Numbered from the stretch's first letter, positions 16,891-26,360 are shown. The stretch: 32,397 bases of DNA from an uncultured Eubacteriales bacterium (GCA_902787835.1 CADAHU010000001.1:1-32397); one strand, 5' to 3'. Program-made: numbers and translations. Notes: generated from the sequence alone by a model not told the origin.

Positions 16891-19800
16891 ATGAAAAAAT
16901 TGCTGATCCTGGCCATGGTGGTCATCGCCCTGCTGTGCGTTGCGCCCTCCGCCCTGGCCTATCCGCCCGATGGCGCATGCAGCGGCACAGACGCGGTGCG
17001 CAACAACGGGCGGCACTTCTGGAGCCTGGAATATTCCACCCGCCCCAACTGCACGGAGCCGGGCTACAACCATTATACCTGCGCCTATTGCGGCCAGCCC
17101 TATCAGGAGGTGGCCAGCCCGGCCACCGGCCATGACTGGGGCTCCTGGACGACAGTCTCTTCGCCCACCTGCACAAAGGCTGGCACCGAGCAGCGCGTGT
17201 GCCGCAACGATTCCAGCCATGTGGAAACCCAGAGCCTCCCCGCCACGGGGCATGACTGGGGCCCCTGGCAGGAGATCTCCGCGCCCACCTGCGTCAAGGA
17301 CGGCGCCAGAAAACGCTATTGCTATAATGATCCCAGCCATGAGGAAACCGAAACCATTCCCGCCACCGGCAAGCATAAATACGGCGGCTGGGTGATGGAC
17401 GAGCCCGCCACCTGCGTGGCGCAGGAGCTGCAGCGCAATGAGTGCACCGTCTGCGGCCATAAGCTCTGGCGCTATGTGGGCGAGCTGGCGGACCATGTAT
17501 GGGGCCCCTGGCAGACGGTCAAGGAGCCATCGACCGCAGGTCCGGGCCTGGAGCGCCGCATCTGCCAGGTGGAGTCCTCCCACCAGGAGGAGCAGGAGAT
17601 CCCCTATGTGCCAAAGGATCATGTGAACGTCACGCTTACGGCGGTGCAGACCTCGCCGGAAAAGGCTGTGTATCACCTGGGGGATGAGATCACCTGGACC
17701 GTTACGCTGACCAACGATTCCACCGTGCCCTTTGGCTTCAGCGATGTGTACTATCGATACGCGCTGTGGGATGGCAGCTACTTGGTGGACCAAGGCAACC
17801 AAAACACCTGGCAATGGGATGCCCTGCCCGTAGGCTTCAGCTGGTCCACCCAGTGCAGCCATACCGTCAGCCAGGCGGATGTGGATGCAGGGCAGTTCTG
17901 CATTTTCTGGAACGGCCACGCGTATTATGATCCGGACAGCATGCCCAACGCGGATACAAGCAGCTATCCCATCTTTTTGCTGGATGATGGCGCTTATGGC
18001 GGCGTGCGCCTGAAAACGGATGATTTCTACTATACCACCGCGCCCAGCGGCCCGGCGCTGCATCTGGATGTGGATGTGACCAGCCCGGTCACGCCCGTAT
18101 CCTACGCAGGCCAGCAGCTGACCTTCGATGCCATTGTGACCAACACGGGCACCGTGGATCTCTACGGCGGCTCGGTAAGCTTTTATCGGGAAGGCGCGCT
18201 GATCCAAAGTGCATCCGCGGGGGACTTCCCCATGGGTGTGCCGGTGCATCAGCCCTTCAGTTATACTGTGACCGAGCAGGATGCAGAAGGCGGAAAATTC
18301 AGCCTGCGCTGGCAGGCGTCCGGCTATCCCGGGGCAAACGGCAAGGGGGACCGGGTGGACTCCAACGAGGTCAGCCTCCCTGTTCTGCCCGAAAAGGATC
18401 CGGATGTGGCGCCGCAGCTTGCCGCCACCGTGGCGGAGGGCTCCGGCGCGGGCAAGCAGATCGGCGATTATGTGGAATACTATGTGACCATGACCAATAT
18501 CGGCAACTGGCCGCTGACCTTTATGGGCTACACCTGCAAGGACAATGGCTCCGGCGATGAGACCAGCGAGGATTTCGGCGATTGGAAGCAATACTATGGA
18601 CGGGTCATGGCGCCTGGCGACAGCTTCACCGCAACCCACCGCACAACGGTTTCTGCAGGGGATGCGGAAGCCGGCGCGGTGAACCGCGTGGGCTGGGGCT
18701 GCGGCACCTATTATCGGCCGTCCAAGGGAGGATACGCTGCGCTTATCTCCAACAGCGTATATCCCTCCATCCCGCTGCCGGACGCCAAGCCCGGTCCGGA
18801 TCCCACCGGGGATAAGACGCCGAAGCTGAAGCTGACGGGCGTCACCACGGCGGCCGATCCGCTGACCTACGATGCCTTTGGCAATACCCAGGAGATCAGC
18901 TACTATCTGACCGTAGCCAATGTGGGCAAGGCGCCCTGCGATGTCAGCACGATGCGCGTTGCCACGCCGAACGGGTATAAGGATAAAGGCATCGGAAGCC
19001 ACCTGCTCTATCCGGGGGACAGCTTCAACTGGACGGAAACGTACAGCTTCCATGAAAGCGAGCAGCTGTCCAGCGGCGTGCTGCAGATATCGTTTATGGC
19101 CATCTCGGCTTCCTGCCAGAGCAACGAGCTGCCCTTTGAGCATACCGCCCTGTACGAGGGCTTCACCGATTGGACGATCCCGGATGATACCGATCCCAGC
19201 AGCGTCTCCGTGATCAAGACCTGCTTCGATCCGCCGGAGGATCCCGCGGGCTATCAGCTGAACGAAACCGTGACCTATACCATCACGGCCTTCAACAATA
19301 CCGATATGACGCTGAACGGCATTGCCTTCTGGGATGCGATGTACGGCGAGGGCGCCTTCTGCACGGTGGACAGCCTGCCGCCCCATGGCACCTATACCGC
19401 ATCCTTTGATCATGTGATCACCGCCAAGGATGTGGAGGATCAGTCGGTGGATAACATCGCCTCCGTCACCTGGCTGGATCCCGGCTCCAACAGCATCATC
19501 CGCGCCTGGTCCAATCCCTTCACCGTTCCCACCACAGATAAATCCACCGATGAGATGCTGGGGGTCAAGATAAACATTACCTTCCTTCAGGGCCCCGCCA
19601 ACGGCAGCTATTACGTGGAGGGCGAGCAGTTTGACGTCCTTGTGGAATGGCAGAACACATCCGATGTAACGCTGACCGACGTGGGCGTCCTGGACGCCAT
19701 GGCGAACAGACTGAATCTGGTGCCCGGCGGTTATCTTATGGAGCATGGCACGCTTTCCGCTCATGAGAAGGGAAGCTATAGCTTCCAGTATACCGTGACC

Positions 19801-21177
19801 GAGACCGACGCAGATGAATACCAACAGCGCGTGGATGATCTGGCGGCGATCGGCGGTGTTGACCCGAACGGACAAAGGCATGTCGCCCTATATTATATAC
19901 AGGAACAGGCCGGCAAGGAAACCGGCATCGGCGGCATGGTCATCGTGAAGGAGGAGACCAGCACGCCGGCCAACGGCAGCTATTACGAGCTGGGCGAGGA
20001 CATCACCTATACGATCACCTATACCAATACCGGCGAGGATCCGCTGACCGATGTGCGGCTCTACGATACCCTGTCCGCCGATCCCACGGTCAGCGATTTC
20101 CCCAGCATCACCACCCTGCATCCCACGGACAGCAAGAGTTATCCCTTTACCCATACCGTAACGGCGGAGGACGTGGAACGCGGCTATGTGGCCAACACCG
20201 CCCTGGTGGTGTACAGCACGCGCACCCTGAACGACGCCGTGAGCAAATCCAACACCGTGATCAGCCCTGCGGGCAGGCCCCTGGGAGTGGGGGAAGAGCC
20301 CATCGGCACGATCACGCTGGAGAATACCGAGGGCGCAACCTGCGTGCTGCGGCTGGACGCCCATGGCGGCGGGGTCAGCCAGTATACCCTGACGCCCTGC
20401 GCCAAGCATGGGGAGACGCTGCGCGGCGCACTGACCCTGATCGAGGAGGCGGGGGAGGATAAGGAAGCCCTGGCAAGCGCTTGGAAGCAGGCCCGGCAGA
20501 TCTGGCTGGACGAGCTGGAGGAGCAGTACAGCCTGCTCCTGAGCGGCGCGGACGGCATTGCCCGGGATGCGGTGGTCAACGACCGCATGGCCTTCCTGGT
20601 CTACCTGTCCACCCAGGAGGCGCTGCTGAACGCCCAGTATCCCGATCAGCCCCAGATCGCCGCCCGGCAGGCCGCGGAGATGCTGATGCGCCAGGTGGCG
20701 GAGCTGTGCTACCTGGCGGGCAACGCCCCGGCTCAGCGTCCGGACAGCCTGATCAGCGGAACATACAGCCATCTTGCCATGGATGGCAATGGCGCGGAGA
20801 GCTGCGCCGAAATCCTGGAATACGGCGACGGCGTGGTGACGATCACCGATATGCTGTGCGTCGATGATATCGCCAACGAGACGGCTGTGGAGACCATGCT
20901 GGGCAATGTGCTGACCCGCGCCCAGTACGCCGACATATTCACCCGTGCCCAGCGCATCTATAAAGCCGCCCTGGATGCCAATACCACCGCCCGCTACCGC
21001 GCGGCGGACGCCGGCCTGCGGCCGCTCATTGCCCAGAACCGACAGAGCTTCGATCTGCTGTTCCGGCTGCATCAGGATCTGCTCAAATGCCTGTATCCCG
21101 ATCAGCCCGAGATCGTGGCCGAGGTGCTCAGCCAGCTGTGGAAGACCTGCATGATCGACCACTGCGGCCTGCAATAA
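16891..21177 (+). CDS. Large secreted multi-domain repeat protein
   Basis: A 1428-residue exported protein. The signal peptide (about 1-23, ending SALA) is followed by a cysteine-rich region (about 30-235). This has four related units built on ATGHDWGxW, xPTCxxxG, R-x-C and SHxExxxIP. Then come seven beta-sandwich repeats of about 115-145 residues, starting near 243, 389, 506, 644, 772, 890 and 1013. They carry the signature GDEITYTITxTNTG followed by AGD/PxxH-T-V-T-xxD, as in DUF11/CARDB-type surface repeats. The last ~290 residues are different: mostly helical, with two related units each holding a YPDQPxI motif and paired cysteines, faintly like LprI/DUF1311 domains. There is no LPxTG motif or C-terminal anchor. 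ATG 16891 has GGAAGGGAG 9 bases upstream. Role unknown; probably released or cell-surface attached. Confidence 0.85.
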   Translation: MKKLLILAMVVIALLCVAPSALAYPPDGACSGTDAVRNNGRHFWSLEYSTRPNCTEPGYNHYTCAYCGQPYQEVASPATGHDWGSWTTVSSPTCTKAGTEQRVCRNDSSHVETQSLPATGHDWGPWQEISAPTCVKDGARKRYCYNDPSHEETETIPATGKHKYGGWVMDEPATCVAQELQRNECTVCGHKLWRYVGELADHVWGPWQTVKEPSTAGPGLERRICQVESSHQEEQEIPYVPKDHVNVTLTAVQTSPEKAVYHLGDEITWTVTLTNDSTVPFGFSDVYYRYALWDGSYLVDQGNQNTWQWDALPVGFSWSTQCSHTVSQADVDAGQFCIFWNGHAYYDPDSMPNADTSSYPIFLLDDGAYGGVRLKTDDFYYTTAPSGPALHLDVDVTSPVTPVSYAGQQLTFDAIVTNTGTVDLYGGSVSFYREGALIQSASAGDFPMGVPVHQPFSYTVTEQDAEGGKFSLRWQASGYPGANGKGDRVDSNEVSLPVLPEKDPDVAPQLAATVAEGSGAGKQIGDYVEYYVTMTNIGNWPLTFMGYTCKDNGSGDETSEDFGDWKQYYGRVMAPGDSFTATHRTTVSAGDAEAGAVNRVGWGCGTYYRPSKGGYAALISNSVYPSIPLPDAKPGPDPTGDKTPKLKLTGVTTAADPLTYDAFGNTQEISYYLTVANVGKAPCDVSTMRVATPNGYKDKGIGSHLLYPGDSFNWTETYSFHESEQLSSGVLQISFMAISASCQSNELPFEHTALYEGFTDWTIPDDTDPSSVSVIKTCFDPPEDPAGYQLNETVTYTITAFNNTDMTLNGIAFWDAMYGEGAFCTVDSLPPHGTYTASFDHVITAKDVEDQSVDNIASVTWLDPGSNSIIRAWSNPFTVPTTDKSTDEMLGVKINITFLQGPANGSYYVEGEQFDVLVEWQNTSDVTLTDVGVLDAMANRLNLVPGGYLMEHGTLSAHEKGSYSFQYTVTETDADEYQQRVDDLAAIGGVDPNGQRHVALYYIQEQAGKETGIGGMVIVKEETSTPANGSYYELGEDITYTITYTNTGEDPLTDVRLYDTLSADPTVSDFPSITTLHPTDSKSYPFTHTVTAEDVERGYVANTALVVYSTRTLNDAVSKSNTVISPAGRPLGVGEEPIGTITLENTEGATCVLRLDAHGGGVSQYTLTPCAKHGETLRGALTLIEEAGEDKEALASAWKQARQIWLDELEEQYSLLLSGADGIARDAVVNDRMAFLVYLSTQEALLNAQYPDQPQIAARQAAEMLMRQVAELCYLAGNAPAQRPDSLISGTYSHLAMDGNGAESCAEILEYGDGVVTITDMLCVDDIANETAVETMLGNVLTRAQYADIFTRAQRIYKAALDANTTARYRAADAGLRPLIAQNRQSFDLLFRLHQDLLKCLYPDQPEIVAEVLSQLWKTCMIDHCGLQ

Positions 21178-21188
21178 CGATCCAATCG

Positions 21189-21212
21189 GCTTTATCCGTT
21201 CTTGGATAAAGC
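21189..21212 (+). terminator. Hairpin downstream of the secreted repeat protein
   Basis: Perfect 9-bp stem GCTTTATCC/GGATAAAGC with a 6-base loop, 12 bases after the stop codon. It is followed by AAAATC, not T, so on its own it is a weak terminator. It may protect the 3' end. Confidence 0.45.
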
Positions 21213-21229
21213 AAAATCAACCAATGAAA

Positions 21230-21264
21230 AAAACAAGGGCGTTCCGCGTGAACGTCCTTGTTTT
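21230..21264. terminator. Terminator between convergent genes
   Basis: A 15-bp stem (21230-21244 with 21250-21264, one G-T wobble) and a 5-base loop. On minus it is followed by T-rich sequence and ends the ABC importer operon; on plus it ends the secreted-protein transcript with a TTTTGTTG tail. Confidence 0.8.
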
Positions 21265-21283
21265 GTTGATGTGGAGGGGGTGA

Positions 21284-22264
21284 TTATTGCCCTGCCTCCG
21301 CCTGCCGGGCGAAGCTGTTGTCCACCAGCGCGTCAAAATCCACCCGCGCATCCAGCTCGCCTGCGGTTTCCATCACCGTTTCCAGCATCTCCAGCGCCTC
21401 CCGCTTCATCACAGGCGTATGGTTCCAGGCTTCGATGGCGCGGTAGCGGGCCACCACCTGGGTCATCACCTCCAGGGAGGTATCGGGGAAGGCGGACAGG
21501 ATGGCCTGGGCCACTTCTTCATCATTATGGCCGTATACCCATTGCTGGCCCCGGGCCACGGCGTTGGTGAAGCGCTGGACGATGTCAGCGTGGTCCTTCA
21601 GATAGCTTTTTCGGGCAAAATAGGCGGTATAGGGGATCTCGCCGCTCTCCGCGCCGATGGAGGTCAGCACCACGCACTGGCCGGCCAGCTCCGCCTCGGT
21701 GGCCGTGGGCTCAAACAGCGCCACGTAATCCGCATCCCCGCCGATAAAGGCCCCGGCCATCATGTTGAACTGCACGGAGGTATCCACTTCGGCATCCTTC
21801 CCAGGGATCACGCCGTGCTGCTTCATCACATACTCCAGCGTCATCTCCGGCATGCCGCCCTTGCGGCCGCCGATGATATGCCGGCCCCGCAGGTTTTCCC
21901 AGGAAAAGTCCTCCGCTTCCCGGCCCACCAGGAAGGAGCCGTCCCGGCAGGTGAGCTGGGCGAATACCTGGGGCGCGTCCTCGTGCCCTTCCAGCAGCAC
22001 ATAGATGCAGGCCTCCGGCCCGGCCAGGCCGATATCCGCCTCGCCGGTCAGCACGGAGGTCATCACCTTATCCGCCCCGCCGCCGTTGATCAGATCCACG
22101 GTGAGGCCCTCCTCCTCAAAGAACCCCAGCGCCAGCGCGGCGTACTGCGGTGCGTAGAATACCGAGTGCGTTACCTCGCTTACTTTGATCGGCGTAAGCG
22201 TTTCTCCCTGGGCGATGGCGCCCAGCATCATCAGCAGGATCAATACAGCCGCGATTCTTCTCAT
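21284..22264 (-). CDS. ABC importer substrate-binding protein (NMT1/THI5-like)
   Basis: A 326-residue periplasmic-binding-protein fold of the SsuA/ThiY/TauA group, which binds sulfonates, nitrate, thiamine precursors or related small molecules. The opening IKVSEVTHSVFYAPQYAALALGFFEEEGLTVDL and the block VLTGEADIGLAGPEA are typical. An N-terminal hydrophobic signal (about 2-19, ending AIAQG) is present, but there is no cysteine for lipid attachment, unusual for a Gram-positive binding protein. Its ATG overlaps the permease stop (ATGA). It is the last gene of a three-gene importer operon. Substrate cannot be assigned; I saw no riboswitch upstream. Confidence 0.88.
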   Translation of the reverse strand: MRRIAAVLILLMMLGAIAQGETLTPIKVSEVTHSVFYAPQYAALALGFFEEEGLTVDLINGGGADKVMTSVLTGEADIGLAGPEACIYVLLEGHEDAPQVFAQLTCRDGSFLVGREAEDFSWENLRGRHIIGGRKGGMPEMTLEYVMKQHGVIPGKDAEVDTSVQFNMMAGAFIGGDADYVALFEPTATEAELAGQCVVLTSIGAESGEIPYTAYFARKSYLKDHADIVQRFTNAVARGQQWVYGHNDEEVAQAILSAFPDTSLEVMTQVVARYRAIEAWNHTPVMKREALEMLETVMETAGELDARVDFDALVDNSFARQAEAGQ

Positions 22265-23073
22265 GCCGATACCCCCAAATGCTTTTTGATTGCCTTCTCC
22301 AGCAGCAGCACGCCCTGGTACATGCCCGCTGCCGCGATCAGCAGCAGGATCACGGTGGCCATGACCAGATCCATTTTGAATACCTGGGATCCATACACGA
22401 TCAGGTAGCCCAGCCCGGCCCGGGAGACCAGAAACTCACCCATGATCACGCCCACCCAGGAGAGCCCCACGTTGACCTTGAGGGCGTTCACAAAGGTGGC
22501 GGCGTTGGCCGGGATCACCAGCTTGGCAAGCGTCTGCCGACGGCTGGCGCCCAGCGCCTTCATCAGGTTGATCTTGCCCGCGTCCACGGAGCAGAAGCCG
22601 TGCAGCACCTCCAGGATGGTGACGATCAGCGAGATCGCCAGCGTCATGGCGATGATTGCCCCGGGCCCGGCGCCGATCCATACGATAAAGATCGGCCCCA
22701 GGGCCGTTTTGGGCAGGGAGTTGAGCACCACCAGGTAGGGATCAAGGATCCGGCGCAGGGTGGGAAACCACCACAGCAGCACGGCAATCAGCGTGCCGAT
22801 CAGCGTGCCCAGGGTAAACCCGGCCACCGTTTCAAGACAGGATACGCCCAAATGGCGGAAAAGATCACCGGAGGCGTACAGGTTTTCAAAAGTTTTTAGG
22901 ATCCGGGAGGGGCTGCTGGTGATAAAGGCGTCAATCCATTTGCATCGCGCCGCCAGTTCCCACAGGATAAACAGGAATACCAGCAGCAATATCTGGGCGG
23001 CCAGCACGGCGCGCCTGGACCGGACGCGGCGCTTCAGATACAGCGCGCGCTCCCTCGACAGCGTATCAGGCAC
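22261..23073 (-). CDS. ABC importer permease (SsuC/TauC family)
   Basis: A 270-residue inner-membrane subunit with an N-terminal basic segment, a first TM helix near 22-42 and the binding-protein-dependent transport domain over the remainder. The EAA-type coupling loop reads AGKINLMKALGASRRQTL...LVIP. The GTG start at 23073 overlaps the ATPase stop by eight bases, and its own stop overlaps the binding-protein start by four, so all three are coupled. Confidence 0.92.
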   Translation of the reverse strand: MPDTLSRERALYLKRRVRSRRAVLAAQILLLVFLFILWELAARCKWIDAFITSSPSRILKTFENLYASGDLFRHLGVSCLETVAGFTLGTLIGTLIAVLLWWFPTLRRILDPYLVVLNSLPKTALGPIFIVWIGAGPGAIIAMTLAISLIVTILEVLHGFCSVDAGKINLMKALGASRRQTLAKLVIPANAATFVNALKVNVGLSWVGVIMGEFLVSRAGLGYLIVYGSQVFKMDLVMATVILLLIAAAGMYQGVLLLEKAIKKHLGVSA

Positions 23074-23824
23074 AGCGATCGATCTCCTTCCACAGCAGAT
23101 TGAAATATCGCTGGAACTGGGGATGATCCCGCCGTTCCATGGGCGTCAGCCCGCGCATCTCCGGCTGATCAATCAGCCGCTTCAGCCGCCCGGGCCGGGC
23201 GGAGAGCACCGCCACCCGATCCGACATGCTGACGGCCTCGGCGATATCATGGGTGACCAGCACGGCGGTCTTGCCCTCCTTTTTGATGATGCCGTGGATA
23301 TCCTCCGCCACGCTGAGCCGGGTTTGGTAATCCAGGGCGGAAAAAGGTTCATCCAGCAGCAGGATCCTGGGGCTGGTGGCCAGGGTGCGGATCAGGGCGC
23401 AGCGCTGGCGCATGCCGCCGGACAGCTGGGACGGAACGCAGCCCGCAAACTGGCGGAGCCCGTACCGCATAAGCAGCTCCTGCACCCGGGCGCGATGCTC
23501 CGCATCCTTTTTGCCTTGGATCTCCAGCCCCAGCGTCACGTTATCCCAGATGGTGCGCCAGGGGAACAGCTGATCCTTCTGGGGCATGTAGCCGATCCTG
23601 GCGTTTGGGCCGTGGATCGCCGTTCCGTCCACGCGGACCGCGCCGCCGCTGGGCGTCTCCAGCCCGGCAATGATATTCAGCAGCGTGGTCTTCCCGCACC
23701 CACTGGGGCCAACTATACTGATGAATTCTCCTTCCTCGATGGAGAAGGTTATATCCTCAAGCGCGCCGATCTCACCCTCCGGGGTTTGGTAGATCTTGCG
23801 CACGCCGTCGATCTCCACAATCAA
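23066..23824 (-). CDS. ABC importer ATP-binding protein (SsuB/TauB family)
   Basis: A 252-residue ATPase that powers the importer. Walker A GPSGCGKT (39-46), Q-loop YMPQKDQLFPWRTI (79-92), signature LSGGMRQR (134-141), Walker B ILLLDEPFSALD (154-165) and switch VTHD are all intact. I chose the TTG at complement(23822..23824) because GGAGGG lies 7 bases upstream and it gives the standard family N-terminus; an ATG 30 bases further out has no ribosome site. The gene lies 91 bases after rnhA, past a terminator. No strong promoter is visible in that gap, so transcription may rely on read-through. Confidence 0.9.
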   Translation of the reverse strand: MIVEIDGVRKIYQTPEGEIGALEDITFSIEEGEFISIVGPSGCGKTTLLNIIAGLETPSGGAVRVDGTAIHGPNARIGYMPQKDQLFPWRTIWDNVTLGLEIQGKKDAEHRARVQELLMRYGLRQFAGCVPSQLSGGMRQRCALIRTLATSPRILLLDEPFSALDYQTRLSVAEDIHGIIKKEGKTAVLVTHDIAEAVSMSDRVAVLSARPGRLKRLIDQPEMRGLTPMERRDHPQFQRYFNLLWKEIDRCA

Positions 23825-23879
23825 AAAGAGTCCCTCCCTTCCATTCAGGCACATCCTATGCCGCGGGGAAGGGAGAGGT

Positions 23880-23908
23880 GAAAAAAAGCCGCCCCGATCG
23901 GGACGGCT
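23880..23908 (-). terminator. Terminator after rnhA
   Basis: Minus-strand RNA: AGCCGTCCC pairs with GGGGCGGCT (one U-G wobble) around a four-base loop, then seven or more U. On plus the same stem has a C-A mismatch and no T run, so it acts on minus. Confidence 0.85.
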
Positions 23909-23915
23909 GAAGGGG

Positions 23916-24404
23916 TTATTCTTCTTCCTGTGAAAGGTCCGGATTGATGCGGCGGAGCTTTTGGATTTCGCCCCGGGCCAGCTCGTCGCAGCGGTTGTTT
24001 TCCGCGCAGTCGGCGTGGCCGGGCACCTTGAAAAATTCCACCTCATGCTTTTTGACCACGATGGCCATCAGCCGCCACAGATCCTGGTTTTCCACCGGTT
24101 TGCCGTCGGCGGTTTTCCAGCCCTTGCGCTGCCAGTTGGCCAGCCAGCCCTGCTGGAAGGCGTTGACCACATAGGTGGAATCGCTGTGCACCCGCACGTG
24201 GCAGCGCTCCTTCAAAGCGCCCAGGGCGCTGATCACGGCAAAGACCTCCATGCGGTTGTTGGTGGTATGGGGCATGCTGCCGCTCAGCTCTTTTTCATGC
24301 TTGCCGAAGCGCAGGATGGCCGCCCAGCCGCCCGGGCCGGGATTGCCGGAGCAGGCGCCGTCGGTATAGACCTCCACGGTTTTAAGCGGTTTGGTTTCTG
24401 ACAT
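23916..24404 (-). CDS. rnhA: Ribonuclease HI
   Basis: A 162-residue enzyme that cuts the RNA strand of RNA-DNA hybrids. The four catalytic acids are visible: Asp15 (YTDGACSGNPGPGG), Glu53 (NNRMEVFAV), Asp75 (VHSDSTYVV) and Asp140 (NNRCDELAR). His130 is in the flexible loop VPGHADCAEN. It begins 9 bases after the ackA stop with its own AAGGAAG, so the two are co-transcribed. A terminator follows. Confidence 0.97.
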   Translation of the reverse strand: MSETKPLKTVEVYTDGACSGNPGPGGWAAILRFGKHEKELSGSMPHTTNNRMEVFAVISALGALKERCHVRVHSDSTYVVNAFQQGWLANWQRKGWKTADGKPVENQDLWRLMAIVVKKHEVEFFKVPGHADCAENNRCDELARGEIQKLRRINPDLSQEEE

Positions 24405-24413
24405 TGCGCTTCC

Positions 24414-25637
24414 TTATTTGGTCACCAGCTCCAGGGTATCGCGGGCGATCACGATCTCCTCGTTGGTGGGGATCACCAGCACCTTGACCTTGCTGTCGGC
24501 GGCGGAAATATCGCGCTCCTCGCCGCGCACCTTGTTCTTTTCGGGATCCAGCTTGGCGCCCATGTACTCGAAGCCCTGCATCACGGCTTCGCGCAGCTCC
24601 ACGCCGTTCTCGCCGATGCCGGCGGTGAACACGATGGCGTCCACGCCGCCCATGGCCGCCGCATAGGAGCCGATGTACTTGCGGATGCCGTAGATCAGCA
24701 TTTCCCGGGCGATCCTGGCGCGCTCGTTGCCGCTGTCGGCCGCCGCGTCGATATCGCGCATATCGCTGCTCAGGCCGCTGATGCCAAGCAGGCCGCTCTT
24801 CTTGTTGAGCACGTTCAGCATATCGTCGATATCCTTGATCTCGGGATTGCCGTTATCATCCTTGGCGTTGTTCATGATGAACTGCACCACGGCGGGGTCC
24901 ATGCTGCCGCTGCGGGTGCCCATGATGACGCCCTCCAGCGGGGTGATGCCCATGCTGGTATCCACGCACTTGCCGTGATCCACCGCGCACATGGAGGAGC
25001 CGTTGCCCAGATGGCAGGTGATGATGCGCATATCCTCGGCCTTCTTGCCCAGGAACTCGGCGGCGCGCTTGCTCACATAGCGATGGCTGGTGCCATGGAA
25101 GCCGTAGCGGCGCACATGCAGGGTTTCATAATATTTGTAAGGCACGCCGTACAGGAAGGCCTTGGGCGGCATGGTCTGGTGGAAGGCGGTATCGAACACG
25201 GCCACCATGGGGGTGCCGGGCATAACCTTCTGGCAGGCTTCGATGCCCATCAGGTTGGCGGGGTTGTGCAGGGGGCCCAGGGGGATGTTCTCCCGGATGG
25301 CGTCCATTACGGTATCGTTGATCACCACGGATTCGGTGAACTTTTCGCCGCCGTGCAGCACGCGGTGGCCCACCGCGCCGATCTCCTTCATATCGGAAAC
25401 CACGCCGTGCTCTTTATCGGTCAGGGCCTTGAGCATGTTGCTGCAGGCTTCCACGTGGGTGGGCATATATTCGTCGATGACGTATTTATCCTCGCGGCCG
25501 GGATACTTCTGGGTCAGCTTGCTGCCTTCGATGCCGATGCGCTCCACCAGGCCCTTGGCCAGGACGGATTCATCATTCATATCAACCAGCTGGTATTTCA
25601 GGGAAGAGGAGCCGGCGTTGACGATCAGGATTTTCAT
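24414..25637 (-). CDS. ackA: Acetate kinase
   Basis: A 407-residue enzyme converting acetyl phosphate and ADP to acetate and ATP, the substrate-level ATP step of many anaerobes. Seen: [12 protein letters not shown] with Asn7, [24 protein letters not shown], the ATP-site block [36 protein letters not shown] and the closing [14 protein letters not shown] 25637 has GGAGG about 10 bases upstream. The usual partner pta is not beside it; rnhA follows instead. Confidence 0.98.
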   Translation of the reverse strand: MKILIVNAGSSSLKYQLVDMNDESVLAKGLVERIGIEGSKLTQKYPGREDKYVIDEYMPTHVEACSNMLKALTDKEHGVVSDMKEIGAVGHRVLHGGEKFTESVVINDTVMDAIRENIPLGPLHNPANLMGIEACQKVMPGTPMVAVFDTAFHQTMPPKAFLYGVPYKYYETLHVRRYGFHGTSHRYVSKRAAEFLGKKAEDMRIITCHLGNGSSMCAVDHGKCVDTSMGITPLEGVIMGTRSGSMDPAVVQFIMNNAKDDNGNPEIKDIDDMLNVLNKKSGLLGISGLSSDMRDIDAAADSGNERARIAREMLIYGIRKYIGSYAAAMGGVDAIVFTAGIGENGVELREAVMQGFEYMGAKLDPEKNKVRGEERDISAADSKVKVLVIPTNEEIVIARDTLELVTK

Positions 25638-25683
25638 GAAAGGTTTTCCTCCGCTTCTTGTATTTTAGTGAGCTATCCAACCC

Positions 25684-25712
25684 ATTATATAGTATTTTGG
25701 ACGTTCTGAAAA
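25684..25712 (-). promoter_or_regulatory. Promoter of ackA-rnhA
   Basis: Minus strand: TTTTCA (complement 25707-25712), a 17-base spacer, TATAAT (complement 25684-25689), about 46 bases before the ackA start. Confidence 0.7.
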
Positions 25713-25764
25713 GGGGTTTTTTCGTTAATGTAAAGGAAAAAATGCAAAAGCGCGGCGCATTTGA

Positions 25765-25793
25765 TTGCACAACCTTCCTTAATATGGTAAAAT
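25765..25793 (+). promoter_or_regulatory. Possible promoter of the GNAT gene
   Basis: TTGCAC (25765-25770), a 17-base spacer, TAAAAT (25788-25793). Modest match; 37 bases before the start codon and divergent from the ackA promoter. Confidence 0.45.
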
Positions 25794-25830
25794 GCATGCT
25801 GTGCGGATATGCCGCGCGCGAGGAGAAACC

Positions 25831-26304
25831 ATGCTGCTGATTGATTTTTTATCCTCCCTGCGTCCCCTGTACCGGGATCAGGAGATCTGCCTGGTGCTGA
25901 GCCCGGAGGATGTGCGCGACCCGGAGCTGGGCATAGAGGACGGCTATACCTTTGATATATACCAAAACCGTCCGCGGCGGCGCATCGGGTATGTGAGCCT
26001 GCGGATGGGGGAAAGCCCGGCGCTGTATTATCTGGGCCATATCGGCTATCGGATCGATGCGCCCTACCGCGGCCACGGCTATGCGGCCCGGGCCTGCGGT
26101 ATGCTGATCCCCTTCATGCGGGAGCTGCATCTTCGAAGCGTGTGCATCACCGCCAATCCGGAAAACACGCCCTCCCGCAAAACCTGCGAGCATATCGGCT
26201 GCAAGCTGGAATCCATCGCCGCCGTGCCCGCCGCCTACCGGGCGGTGTGCTCCGGCGCGGAATATAAATGCAGGTATATCCTGGAGCTGGGGGATCAGGC
26301 ATAG
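25831..26304 (+). CDS. GNAT-family N-acetyltransferase
   Basis: A 157-residue protein that should transfer an acetyl group from acetyl-CoA. The CoA-binding motif A is IGYRIDAPYRGHGYAARA (RGHGYA, residues 80-85), followed by ITANPENTPSRKTCEHIG, the usual motif B. ATG 25831 has AGGAGA 4 bases upstream and gives the family N-terminus; the frame is open further upstream, but that part overlaps the promoter. The acceptor is unknown: ribosomal-protein (RimJ-like) and small-molecule acceptors are both possible. Confidence 0.88.
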   Translation: MLLIDFLSSLRPLYRDQEICLVLSPEDVRDPELGIEDGYTFDIYQNRPRRRIGYVSLRMGESPALYYLGHIGYRIDAPYRGHGYAARACGMLIPFMRELHLRSVCITANPENTPSRKTCEHIGCKLESIAAVPAAYRAVCSGAEYKCRYILELGDQA

Positions 26305-26360
26305 TTTTTCCTCCCCCCGGATACGCTATAACAACGGTAAGGAAAGGAGCGCTGCGCGCT

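Noticed and set aside
16858..19881. 1007-codon open frame on minus opposite the secreted repeat protein
   Set aside because: The plus frame has a signal peptide, ribosome site, promoter and regular repeats; the minus frame has none.
23824..23880. TPP or other riboswitch upstream of the ABC importer
   Set aside because: The space is under 60 bases and contains no CTGAGA-type core or matching helices.
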